64,000 nucleotides of DNA. Origin: Dermanyssus gallinae (lineage: Eukaryota > Arthropoda > Arachnida > Mesostigmata > Dermanyssidae). The notes under the pieces were generated by a model, which saw only the letters and a program-made list of their open reading frames with translations, had not been told where the DNA came from and searched no databases. Of the stretch, positions 24,911 to 33,839 are shown one piece after another; position 1 is the first letter of the stretch; the number at the start of each line of letters is the position of its first letter. The stretch covers positions 872,001 to 936,000 of the forward strand of contig QVRM01001473.1 in the NCBI GenBank assembly GCA_003439945.1. Direction: 5' to 3'. Made by a program: the position numbers and the translations under genes.

Positions 24911-26829
24911 GAGAGAGAGAAAACAAAACTCGTACCCGATCTTCTTTTTTTTTTTTCTGGGAGGTTTCGGGAATGCATTATGCACATGCGCCACTAGCAG
25001 CCTGCGTGACTAGTGTGAGACTCGCAAACCCACTAAACCCGGATTCCTCTCCCACCCCCCAGGCTCGGTATTACTTTGGCATTACACCCGATCTTCTGGT
25101 ACTTCCTTACCTTGCCTGCCTCGACAAGAGCTGAAGCATGACCGGCCCGGACCGCCATCACTGACCATTGAAAAGACTAATAAGTCAGTAGCTGTCGCGT
25201 CCCAAAACAGCATCAACCTCTCTTGAACAGGGTTAAGGTCAGACCGTCAGGTCTCTTCGCGCCCTTCCTCTCTCCCCTGTCACGTCCGACGGTTTCCAGG
25301 ACGCACGGTAGGCCACTGGGTCGCAAAGCTCTGTTGAGGGTGTCATTCAAGGCCTGGTGCTTTACTACTAGCCTGCCTGCGCTGATGATACAGGACAGCC
25401 CGTAGCGACCGTCTCCGCAGTTGTGAACGAACACTAGGTCTGACCCCAAACGAAGTCCGACCGCGGCCCTTGCCGACTCCTTATCTAACAGAATTTCGAT
25501 CCGGGGTACACGGTAGAGCGTGGAGCCATGCGCCCGCCCTTCTGGAGGGGACGGCGGCGCGCAGCTTGGGCCTATCAGCGTTTATAGGCAGCCCAAAACG
25601 AGAAGCCCTTTGCTCATATAGAGTCACCGACCATTCTCTCTGGAGTCAAGCTTCGCCGGGCCCCTCAGGGCAACTGCTGCAGTTGATGGTGCTGCGTTAC
25701 GCAGTCTCGGCCACATCGAAAGTGAAGGCATGCATACTTCTGCGGTTCTGAACGTGAAAGCTTCAACGTAAAACATAACAACTATTGCTGTCGAAAAAGC
25801 TTAGTTACTTGGCAAATACGAAACGCAGCACCATAACTTTAGCACGAACATAATAGGCATTACATTTTGTATTGCTTGAGTATAGTCTTTTGGGTGTACA
25901 TTTTTGGTCGTTATGGCAAACAGTTACGGTTCCGAACGTGAAAGCCTCAACGTAAGACATAATAGCATATCACTTTCTATTACTTTCCTTAACTTGCCTA
26001 TTCGCCTTTTGCTAGCTTGTGTCTAGTGCATTCAGATTATGCAGAATTTTCAACAAGACGTTTCCGACCCCTCCTTTTATTGGGAAAAATTATTTTCTTG
26101 CCGAGCTCTACCAAACTTTTACTCTCGATGCTGAAACAAAAACTCAGCGAAGCTATTAGAACGAATAACGACATCGTGAGCGGTGACTTGGGTGCACTGG
26201 ATATGGACTTGAAGCTCCCACTGAGTGCAGCGAATTGTGTTTCTTGTGCCAATACGGAGGTCACAGTTCGGACACTTTCTGGGCTCATGAGTAGCTTCCT
26301 TCGAAGAACTGCAGATGTCGTCCTGTGATAGAGCTTGCTTCTGTCGTCTCAGGCCTATCCTCCCGGTGAGATCACTAGACAAGTATCTGTCAAGTAGTTC
26401 TTAGTCACTCGACGCATCAAACAGCGAGTTCACGGCAGAAACAACGCTCAGAAACGCACTCTTTAAAGACAAAATTTGGGGGCGCCGTAGAAACACGTCT
26501 AGTGCTTACATGATCAGGTGACCGTCCTGTATATATATACGCTGTAGACAAGTATTTTGGATCTACATATTTTTACTTTAGACTCGGAATATTTTGCTCG
26601 TGGCATAAAGATAATTAAGGATCGTTGGACTACATGTGCTACTCTTCGTGGGGGACTATACTGAGTAATAAAAGAGACGTGTCCGTCTATGCCCTGCTAT
26701 GAACTTTTTAATCCACCTAATGTATATATTTATATATAGATATGAGTATATATATATATACATATATATACGAAAGTGCATAGGAGAGAATCACCGTTAG
26801 TAAGTATCTTGCTCGGTGAGGATGAGACC

Positions 26830-26871
<42 letters not shown>

Positions 26872-27442
26872 TCTCATCCTTACCGAGCAAGATACTTACT
26901 AACGGCGATTCTCTCTTATGCACTTTTGTTGTAATTGTTTATCATTTTTGTAATGATAATGATGGGCTGGTGGTGACAGCGGCAAAAATGATAGTGATTA
27001 TGATGATCGGTTATTTCCATTTAGAGGACGACGAATCTGGGGATTTGACTCGACTGAAGTAAGTGAGTTAACGAGCTATTAGCTTGGTCACCGGTAGAGA
27101 GAGGCGCTGATAACAAAGAGAGAAGACACTTCGGTGCGGTCCGTGACGTTGTTCGCTCGTTGTTGTTGTTGTTGGTGGTGGTGGCGGCGGTAATGTAACA
27201 ATTTGCAGGCGCAACGACGGAGAACGCATAGGCGCTACGTGGTTGTAGACTACTCTCAGCTACATTTTGGTCCAACGACGGAACTCGATGGTGAGCAGCT
27301 ACAGCGGCAGCAGCAGCAGCTGTACATTTCAGATCACGGACAGCAAAACGAAGTAGAGGAAGAAGAGAGGGACTCTCAGAAAGCACACGGTAAGATACGC
27401 GTAAACCCCTTAACAAGAGTATACATTGCGTGTTTTAACGTG

Positions 27443-27474
<32 letters not shown>

Positions 27475-27615
27475 GCAGTTCAGCGCAGCAATGCGGTAGC
27501 AAAATGGGCTCAATCAGGGGCTGCCTCGAGGATAAGCTCGACTGGTAGCGCTCCTCACAAGCCCTATGTAGTGTAGTTATTTAATCACATCTCCGTGTAA
27601 CCCTAAAATTAAATA

Positions 27616-27685
<70 letters not shown>

Positions 27686-28554
27686 CACTTCGCATTGACA
27701 GTTGAATCGGTTGAAGTTCTATAGCGAGTACTTGGCCTTCCGTCGAATTCGCGCAACAGATTAGTATACCTGCCCGCGGACTCAGTATCATTTATGAATA
27801 TATATATATACATACATATAGTCGTTGTCTGGTACTATGTATATATATTTAGTCGTTGCCTGGTACTATGTATATATATATGTATAGTCGTTGCCTGGTA
27901 CTATGTACTTATATAATTGAATTAATTGCAGATACATGGAAGAGTCAAGGAAAACATCCTGTAGCGGCCACGGGTGGCGGAACGCGAGGACGGGGTCGTC
28001 CGCGTAAAGTCGTTGCGCCGACGGAGCCACCAAACGCCGCTGGAGTGCGGGACGCCTCCACGAATGAAGGTTTGCCGATTCATTCAGCACATTGAATATC
28101 CATCTTTCGGTCGCTTTGCCCGTCGGATAGAATCCTAGCAGATAACTCCACGACCGAAACGTAACACAAACAGTGCACCCAATGATTTTACTTCGGGGTT
28201 ACTCTGTACCAGCTAGTTCGAGCGGTTTACGCATAAGCACCGTAGTAGTCGAACCAGACACAGCAAATTCATTGTAAGATCTATGTTAGACCAAAATATA
28301 CACACCGAATGTACATTTTCAATACTGCTAGAGTCAGATGCAGCCCGTTGCTTGATGGAAATTGAGAGACAATTTGACCAGATTATAGTACATCAAGCCA
28401 ACGAAAAAGATATTGGTGAAAAAATAACTCATTTTTCAGTTAAGGTTAGTTTCAAATGGATACAAACAAATGTTTTTTTTTCGTTAATTTATGATAATGT
28501 TATGAAAGTGTTATTACTTTATGAATTGGGGTAGGATGTTGTTTTAAATATTCT

Positions 28555-28591
<37 letters not shown>

Positions 28592-28659
28592 AGACATAAT
28601 CTTAGTTTTTTACATGATCAATTGTAATTTATTTTTTTATGCAGTGTTCTGCAGGTTGT

Positions 28660-28696
<37 letters not shown>

Positions 28697-29989
28697 AGTG
28701 AATGGACGTAAACATGCTAACTAGCAAATAGAAGCCTTGTTATGTAAATAAGCATTGAATTTAGGACTAGCGTAGTCTGTGAAATACATTCTTGGTGGAC
28801 AGGCAGGGGAGCATTTGTGTGTCGGCGTTGCAATGTCGGCCATGAGACAATCGAGGCATTCTTGACGCACTTCGAGTCGGCACACTGCCCGGATTTGACG
28901 GATGACGAGTTTCAACAGCGCCTCTACCAAACCTCGTTTCTCTGCCAACGCTGTGATTTCTACACGGCCGACAAGGTGCGTCCGTAGATGGTCACTGCTG
29001 CTTGCAGTGACTCTTGGTTTATATCTTCAAATCAGACGATCAGTATGGTGAATTCTATTATTATTATGCTGTTAGCCGCTGACCATAATTGTATGCCTAT
29101 AAAAGCATATCTTTAATCGCAGTTCAATTTCTTTGTAACCTACCGCAGACGGCGGCACTGTGTGTATTCATCTCTATCGACGAGTGCTGTCTATCTATCT
29201 TATTTATATCCACGTTTGTCCGCTCTGATGCCTGACCTCGTCCGTCGATTTCCATCGTACATGGATACTCACTTTTTAAGATTATTATTAGTATTTGCTG
29301 TTACTTAAGGATTCATCACTTCATCATCAGATATTTATTGCAGTATATATATATATATATATTGTTCACTTAAATATTCGTAATTGTTAGTTGGGTCGCA
29401 AAACACGTTCTAAAGCACGGGGCCTGGAACTGGTCAACATGAAGGAATGTCTGTTTGGGAGTGCTCGGGGGTAAACTGACCACGGCAGTATGGAGATGGC
29501 GGGTAGCCAACAGGCGACAGATGACATATGTAGGCCAATCGGGCCGGTGCGATATAGAACGGTCGGTGTCGCGCCAGCTTTGCCTTGATAGCTCTCACCT
29601 GCCTGCCGATTGTTGCAACCGATATTGGTAAACTGACTGGATCAGTTCTGGATTGTTGTTTCTGCTGTTGCCATATACAGGAAGAGATGAACCAGCACGA
29701 GCTGCAGCACAGTCAACGGCCGAACCCGCTGCTAGCGAAATGGCGAGGACGCTACCACTGCGATCGCTGTGACTTTAGTGCGTCGAACGCCGTCACTCTC
29801 AGCCATCACCGGAAGACTCACGAACGACCTGCCAACGAGGGCCGATTGAAGGGATCAATGGGCAACAGCAATTCGAAGACTGGTGGCACCGGCGTCGTGT
29901 TCGCCTGCGCCGAGTGCATGACGCGCTTTGCCAATCGCCAGGACGTCCTGCAGCATCAGCAGCTGGTTCATGGCCGCAGTGCTCTCTAG
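20487..29989 (+). CDS. AT-hook and four-C2H2 zinc-finger protein, 425 aa, 7 coding exons
   Basis: Probable nuclear DNA-binding protein, assembled from exons 20487-20490, 22130-22242, 24474-24842, 27209-27389, 27932-28069, 28812-28975 and 29681-29989. Their lengths sum to 1278 nt with every phase matching. The first coding exon is only ATG plus T before a perfect GTAAGT donor, and exon 2 completes Ser-2. Residues 1-220 are polar and low complexity (Arg, Gln and Thr rich) with a basic cluster near 30. An AT-hook (RGRGRPRK, about 241-248) follows in exon 5, then four fingers: C272/C275/H288/H293, C313/C316/H329/H333, C350/C353/H366/H370 and C399/C402/H415/H420. All are C-x2-C-x12-H-x3/4-H. Finger 2 is split by intron 6 and becomes canonical only after splicing, which strongly supports the model. 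I do not recognise a specific orthologue. The AT-hook suggests minor-groove AT binding. Weakest points are the tiny first exon and the exon 6 acceptor. Confidence 0.85.
20811..21262. repeat. (AT)n tracts in zinc-finger gene intron 1
   Basis: Pure (TA)n at about 20811-20847, 21038-21060 and 21188-21262, the last about 75 bp. They make meaningless YIYIYI frames. Confidence 0.95.
22130..22242 (+). CDS. zinc-finger gene coding exon 2
   Basis: Acceptor TTTCGCAG, donor GTGTGA. Only one of the three frames gives a natural-looking peptide consistent with the next exon's phase: RGKQTLAPIKDLSPLPDIDL, then a basic KRSRRG stretch that could be a nuclear localisation signal (inference). Confidence 0.75.
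22300..22520 (+). mobile_element. LINE reverse-transcriptase C-terminal fragment
   Basis: The plus strand reads MNGPRYHSFIVWNRITAPIA then IPGLSAFKSSLRKFVYSL and a stop. This is the layout of LINE RT C-termini (a WN motif, then FK and a short basic helix). Located in zinc-finger gene intron 2. Confidence 0.45.
22530..24470. other. zinc-finger gene intron 2, no recognised gene
   Basis: AT-rich intron. A minus-strand frame at 23725-24066 (113 codons) is the longest clean ORF, but I recognise no domain in it. Confidence 0.3.
24474..24842 (+). CDS. zinc-finger gene coding exon 3
   Basis: Encodes residues 40-162, phase 0 at both ends, with acceptor ATTGCAG and donor GTAAAC. Basic, then Gln/Glu and Thr rich; no known domain is visible. 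The GC content is much higher than the flanking introns. Confidence 0.8.
24862..24906. repeat. (AT)n tract in zinc-finger gene intron 3
   Basis: (TA)n with a short (GA)n extension, immediately after coding exon 3's donor region. Confidence 0.9.
24934..25097 (-). mobile_element. 5'-truncated 140-bp LINE tail with 12-bp target-site duplication
   Basis: The segment 24946-25085, read on the minus strand, is the last ~130 bp of the element at 39179-39315 (only a few differences) plus a poly(A) tail. It is flanked by perfect copies of ACCCGATCTTCT at 24934-24945 and 25086-25097. This is the signature of target-primed reverse transcription. It inserted into an older LINE fragment lying on the same strand. 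Confidence 0.9.
25098..25460 (-). mobile_element. nuclease-like C-terminal fragment of a QGDP/YLDD-type non-LTR retrotransposon
   Basis: The minus-strand frame contains GDGRYGLSC, AGRLVVKHQALNDTLNRAL and KRPDGLTLTLFKRG. After a frameshift it continues with a WDAT-like segment and VRKYQKI. From recalled members of this family, the HGLSC, RPDG and WDAT motifs mark the domain downstream of the RT, thought to be a restriction-like nuclease. It probably belongs to the same family as the element at 47.5-51.5 kb, which lacks just this part. Located in zinc-finger gene intron 3. Confidence 0.55.
26040..26390 (-). mobile_element. PHD-like zinc-finger ORF1 fragment of a LINE (remnant)
   Basis: The minus strand encodes CPNCDLRIGTRNTIRCTQ then a VHIQCTQVTAHDV stretch: a C-x2-C...C...H-x2-C pattern like the PHD domain found in ORF1 of some CR1/L2-type LINEs. 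One expected cysteine reads W. Located in zinc-finger gene intron 3. Confidence 0.45.
26771..26929. repeat. 60-bp inverted repeat around an (AT)n core
   Basis: The left arm (about 26771-26833) and right arm (about 26869-26929) are near-perfect reverse complements. Both contain the AAGTATCTTGCTCGGT segment, and (AT)n fills the centre at about 26836-26869. Predicted to fold into a long hairpin. Confidence 0.9.
27209..27389 (+). CDS. zinc-finger gene coding exon 4
   Basis: Acceptor TTTGCAG, donor GTAAGA. Phase 0 in and 1 out; encodes about residues 163-222. It starts AQRRRTHRRYVVVDYSQLHF and continues through a glutamine run into an acidic EVEEEERDSQ segment. Confidence 0.8.
27444..27681. repeat. 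(AT)n tracts in zinc-finger gene intron 4
   Basis: (TA)n at about 27444-27470 and 27620-27681. Confidence 0.95.
27805..27908 (+). repeat. three-copy tandem repeat just before coding exon 5
   Basis: Three copies of AGTCGTTG(C/T)CTGGTACTATG, each followed by TATATAT of varying length. The last copy ends about 25 bp before the exon 5 acceptor, occupying the normal branch-point and pyrimidine-tract region. Confidence 0.85.
27932..28069 (+). CDS. zinc-finger gene coding exon 5 (AT-hook)
   Basis: Acceptor ATTGCAG, donor GTTTGC. Encodes about residues 223-268 with the AT-hook core RGRGRPRK, preceded by a glycine-rich GGGT. It enters with two bases and leaves with one, matching both neighbours. Confidence 0.85.
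28558..28693. repeat. (AT)n tracts in zinc-finger gene intron 5
   Basis: (TA)n at about 28558-28588 and 28665-28693. Confidence 0.95.
28812..28975 (+). CDS. zinc-finger gene coding exon 6 (finger 1 and first half of finger 2)
   Basis: Contains C2H2 finger 1 (FVCRRC through the paired histidines) and the two cysteines of finger 2 (CQRC). The acceptor is GGGGAG with a poor pyrimidine tract; it was chosen because only this AG gives the required phase. Donor GTGCGT. Confidence 0.8.
29681..29989 (+). CDS. zinc-finger gene coding exon 7 (second half of finger 2, fingers 3 and 4)
   Basis: Acceptor ATACAG. It begins EEMNQHELQH, which supplies both histidines of finger 2, then carries finger 3, a Gly/Ser/Asn linker and finger 4, ending GRSAL and TAG at 29987-29989. 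Candidate poly(A) signals AATAAA follow at 30509 and 30627. Confidence 0.9.
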   Translation, partial: EEMNQHELQHSQRPNPLLAKWRGRYHCDRCDFSASNAVTLSHHRKTHERPANEGRLKGSMGNSNSKTGGTGVVFACAECMTRFANRQDVLQHQQLVHGRSAL

Positions 29990-30508
29990 TGCAAATGGTC
30001 AGAAGGGAGCGGAGAGGGCTATTGCCACTCCTATGCCACGAGGTTTACTCATGCAGTAAGTGTCCAGACAATATTTGGTGTTTTCGTTCTTGTTGCATAT
30101 TGCGTGTTGTTGTTGTTGTCGTCGTCGTTGTTGTCGTTGTTGCTGCTGCTATTTTTATTAGTGTTAGTAGATTATAAGTTGCGTAATCGGTGGGAAAGAG
30201 TGCTGCAGATGACCTGCGACTCTGGTTTCATAAGTCCTGCGTTTGATCCTGTGGACAATAAGTATACATAGTGCTCAATGCGTAACCGAGTAATTCCTAG
30301 TTAGAGTACATAGGAAGCAGAGACGTAGGGAAACACTGGATCTTCCTGGTTAGCATTGCTATCTTATACGCTTAAAAGTGCCAGCGTTGTTGTGTCTTTA
30401 TGCTTTTCAGACGGTGGGTTTCATTGGCGGGTGAGGAGAGCGCTTGGAGCCGCTGGCGCTGCGTTTGGAATACGCGGCTGGCGGGATGTTTTCACCTGTG
30501 ATTTTGTA

Positions 30509-30632
30509 AATAAATCAGTTATGCAAAATTATAGTTGTGAAATTAAGTAATGAGCGAGTAACTGCTAGACTTGTGCGGCTCCACGATTCTCGTCAATAGG
30601 AAAGTCGTCGTCGTAGATTTTCAAACAATAAA
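30509..30632 (+). terminator. candidate polyadenylation signals of the zinc-finger gene
   Basis: AATAAA hexamers at 30509-30514 and 30627-30632, about 520 and 640 bp beyond the stop codon. The intervening 3' UTR holds a GTT/GTC-rich tract near 30110-30150. Such hexamers are common in AT-rich DNA. Confidence 0.35.
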
Positions 30633-30685
30633 AATTGTAAATATATATTGCGCCGGATAGAAAAGTTCTGATGCATATTTATAAA

Positions 30686-30688
<3 letters not shown>

Positions 30689-30731
<43 letters not shown>
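30689..30731. repeat. (AT)n tract downstream of the zinc-finger gene
   Basis: Pure (TA)n of about 43 bp, shortly after the candidate poly(A) signals. Confidence 0.95.
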
Positions 30732-30733
<2 letters not shown>

Positions 30734-30889
30734 CATTAAGTCAGGTTGTGGAAACATCGAGATTGCAAGGACAAAGGTATATGGCAGAATTTTTAGATCT
30801 TAAAAAACATATTATATGGTGGACAGAACAAAGTTGTATCAAATTATGTTAGAGGGTTTGGAGTTACTAGAAGAAGTTTACAGAAATAA

Positions 30890-32124
30890 CACGGTAATGA
30901 TAATAATAGCAGCCGGCGAATCTTGAGAGCTTGTAGTCGCTAAGGGGGTATATATCAACACCCGTGCAGCTGTTAGCTGAGGATATGGTAGTGTTATGGC
31001 GGGGCACTAACGAAGTTCAACAAATGTTAAATGCATGTGGGGAAGCAGCGTAGGAACTGGGCATGGAGTTAAATAAAAACAAGAGCGCAATTTTAGTATT
31101 TAATGGGATTAGGGGGGAAAGGAAGCTTGAAGTACAAGGAAAGGAATTGAATTATAAACGTCAGTACAACTATCTTGGGTGACAATGCCTACAGGAGATG
31201 ATTATTTAGAGGAAGAAGAGATATTACGGAGGAAAAAGGTTGAAAGAGGAAAAAAAATAAGTAGGATGTAAGGGCCTCTGGGGGTTTAATAAATATATAG
31301 TATCAAGGAATATATGGAAGGGCATGTATGTGACAGGATTGACCCTTGATAATGCCTCTCTGGTCCACAGCGCGGGGTTGGGAAAGAAGTTAGAAACAAT
31401 AGAAAGAGAAGTAATAAGATTTGCATTGGGTTGCCGTTTTAATTGCGCCAGGTAATTTCTTGAGGGGGAAGGAGGGGTGTCAAAATGTATACAAAGGGAA
31501 GTACAAAGTAAGCTAAAATTTAGTATTAGGATTAAAAATGTCACACAAAGAATATGGGTTAAACAGATAAACAGATGCAGCTGGTAAAGACGGCACTTAG
31601 GATTAAAACAAACTGGGGTCACAGAGTAGAGTTTGCAGCTAGGGAGATTGGGTACAATCGTCAGCAATGGGCGAGAGCGTGGGTATCGGAGAAAATGGTG
31701 AAATGGAGAGTAAACAAGTCCTATACAGGCAAATGGAAATTGGTGATGAGGCAGATCGGGTATGGCAAGTATATATAGAAAGGAAAAGCGAGAAAGGGGC
31801 GGGGTAGAATGGGTTAATGATTTAAGAGCAAGTGGGCTATTTGCAGATGCCAGGGCGGGGATGTTGGATACAAGGATACAAAGAGCTAATTATAGGGAGG
31901 GACAAAGTACAGAATGTCGAGCATGTGGGCTAGGGAATGGGTCAATCGAGCATATTGTTAAATCATGTACAGCCTTAGGTGTAGGTAGCAGAGATATAGA
32001 GCTGTTGGAGGCCCTAGCTCTAGGAGCAAATATTAGAAAGGACCTGGTCTATATTAGAAAAAAGAGGTTGTTCCAATGGAAAGCACTTAACTCAGTAGGT
32101 ATTGAAGTATACATGGATGCGTAG
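30890..32124 (+). mobile_element. LINE reverse-transcriptase 3' half, decayed
   Basis: The plus strand gives LLAEDMVVLWRGTNEVQQML (a degenerate YADD box near 30975), ELGMELNKNKSAILVFNGI and NYKRQYNYLG. After several stops comes a clean C-terminal frame at 31762-32124, with a C-x2-C-x8-H-x4-C type knuckle (CRACGLGNGSIEHIVKSC) and a WKALN end. The order matches the RT palm-to-thumb region and the C-terminal knuckle of LINEs. An (AT)n tract follows at 32201. Confidence 0.7.
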
Positions 32125-32219
32125 GTAACATGCCGCCGCTCTAAGCGCCCCTGATATAAAAGGGTGACATGTGTATTTAGGTATACATGCCAGGCGAACA
32201 ATATATATATATATATATA

Positions 32220-33480
32220 TATATATGGGTACCAACTTACTGATGACTTCCGCCTTATGGGCTTAGCCTTTGCGGGTGATCTCATCCTCCTAGCCTCCAC
32301 GAAATCTACTCTCCAACGGCTCCTTAATATTGCGGACCCCTTTTGAAATCCCGAGGCTTTGAAATTAATACTAATAAAAGCTTTACTATTTCCCACCTAT
32401 TTAATAGGAAGGAAGCTAAAGGTTTTATTAATACCGTACCAGAATTTAACGTTGGAGATCGGCAATTGCCAGCTAAAGATATGAGCGATCGATGGATATA
32501 TCTGGGTATCGACTTTGACAGCAATGGCAGAGTTGACTCCACCAAGGATATACACCTTAATTTACTCAACAGACTCACGATAGCTCCCCTTAAACCCCAC
32601 CAAAGACTCATATTTTTTCTCATTCCCCGCCTCCTATATAAACTGGTCTCCAGTCCCAGACCATCTCACGCACTCCTTAGCGACCTAGATCAAGAGATCA
32701 GAAAGGTTGTTAAATCGAAATGGCTTAACCTCGAAAACTCGGTGCCAAACGCCTACCTGTACACGCACATAGCACACGGCGGTCTGGACATCCTCTGCCT
32801 CCAAACTTTTATTCCCAGACTCCGCCTCTCCCGTCTGACAGCACTACAACACTCCACCACCCTGGGGTCCAATGGATGCTAACCACCGACCACTTCAAAA
32901 AATATCTTGCGAAAACAAGACTTCTTTGCGAGCGCTTGGGAGCCTCCATTGAGACCGCTACACAAGAGACCCATTACTGGTATCAACAATGACACAACAC
33001 GTTCGATGGGGCACATTTTAAAAAAACACACGAAACGCCCTTTGTACATTACTTGATTAAGGGTATGCCCTACCTATCTGGTAAGGAGTATTTAAACCTA
33101 CTAAAGCTCAGGATCAACGCACTACCAACGCGTGCCAGATTGGCCAGGGGACGCCCGGGCTACAACAAACGTTGTAGGCACGGGTGTCATGCGCCTGAGA
33201 CGCTGGCTCATGTCGCTCAGATGTGCGATACAACACACAAGCAAACTATAAAGAGACATGACGACGTCTGTGATCGCGTGGCGCGTCTTCTTCCCGAGAG
33301 GGGTCATGAGGTGGTTCGTGAGCGAGTATTCCATCGACCGAGCACCGGGTCTAATGCCCGACCTCGTAATAACAACACCTACCGATGTCTGAGTTTTAGA
33401 TGCCGAGGTTTGCGGCTCGAACAGAAACCTGGCAAAAGCGCGGCAGGACAAGATTACCAAATATGACGTCGAGTTCCTAA
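32220..33480 (+). mobile_element. R2-clade non-LTR retrotransposon, 3' half, decayed
   Basis: Begins right after an (AT)n tract. The RT catalytic box reads LAFAGDLILLAS, with the first aspartate of the usual FADD lost. Then come KSRGFEINTNKSFTIS and a YLGIDFDSNGR thumb segment (32343-32882), and after a frameshift a C-terminal frame at 33053-33466. That frame carries RINALPTRARLARGRPG, a knuckle of C-x3-C-x7-H-x4-C form and THKQTIKRHD, a set recalled as diagnostic of R2. The restriction-like endonuclease downstream is degenerate. Confidence 0.75.
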
Positions 33481-33482
33481 GA

Positions 33483-33520
33483 GCGGGGAGCGGGGGTGGG
33501 GGTGGGGAGCGCCCCCCAAC
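33483..33520 (+). other. G-rich tract with quadruplex-forming pattern
   Basis: At least four runs of four or five G separated by one to three bases, at the 3' end of the R2-like fragment. Quadruplex formation is a prediction. Confidence 0.5.
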
Positions 33521-33564
33521 CCGCAAAAACCTCGTAGATTCGGATCCATCACTTTCTCTATGAG

Positions 33565-33569
<5 letters not shown>

Positions 33570-33602
<33 letters not shown>

Positions 33603-33712
33603 TATACATTATAAATGCTTAAGTTTTCGAACAAAACGTATATATATATATATATATATATATACGTTTTGTTCGAAAACTTAAGCATTTATAACGCAGC
33701 TTCGCAAATAAA

Positions 33713-33744
<32 letters not shown>
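33570..33744. repeat. (AT)n cluster with a perfect inverted repeat around one tract
   Basis: (TA)n at about 33570-33598, 33639-33664 and 33715-33744. The middle tract is flanked on both sides by a perfect ~33-bp arm that includes AAATGCTTAAGTTTTCGAAC and its reverse complement (33611-33696). Confidence 0.92.
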
Positions 33745-33746
<2 letters not shown>

Positions 33747-33839
33747 TCTCTTCAAAATAGCTCCTACCCACTACAATGCGTGTGTGCCACCTTTTTCCTA
33801 CTGTTCCCAAAAAAAATTAAATACGTCATCCAAAATCGA

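Noticed and set aside
29585..29680. ORF extension upstream of zinc-finger exon 7
   Set aside because: It is intron; joining at 29681 completes finger 2 exactly, whereas the upstream residues do not.
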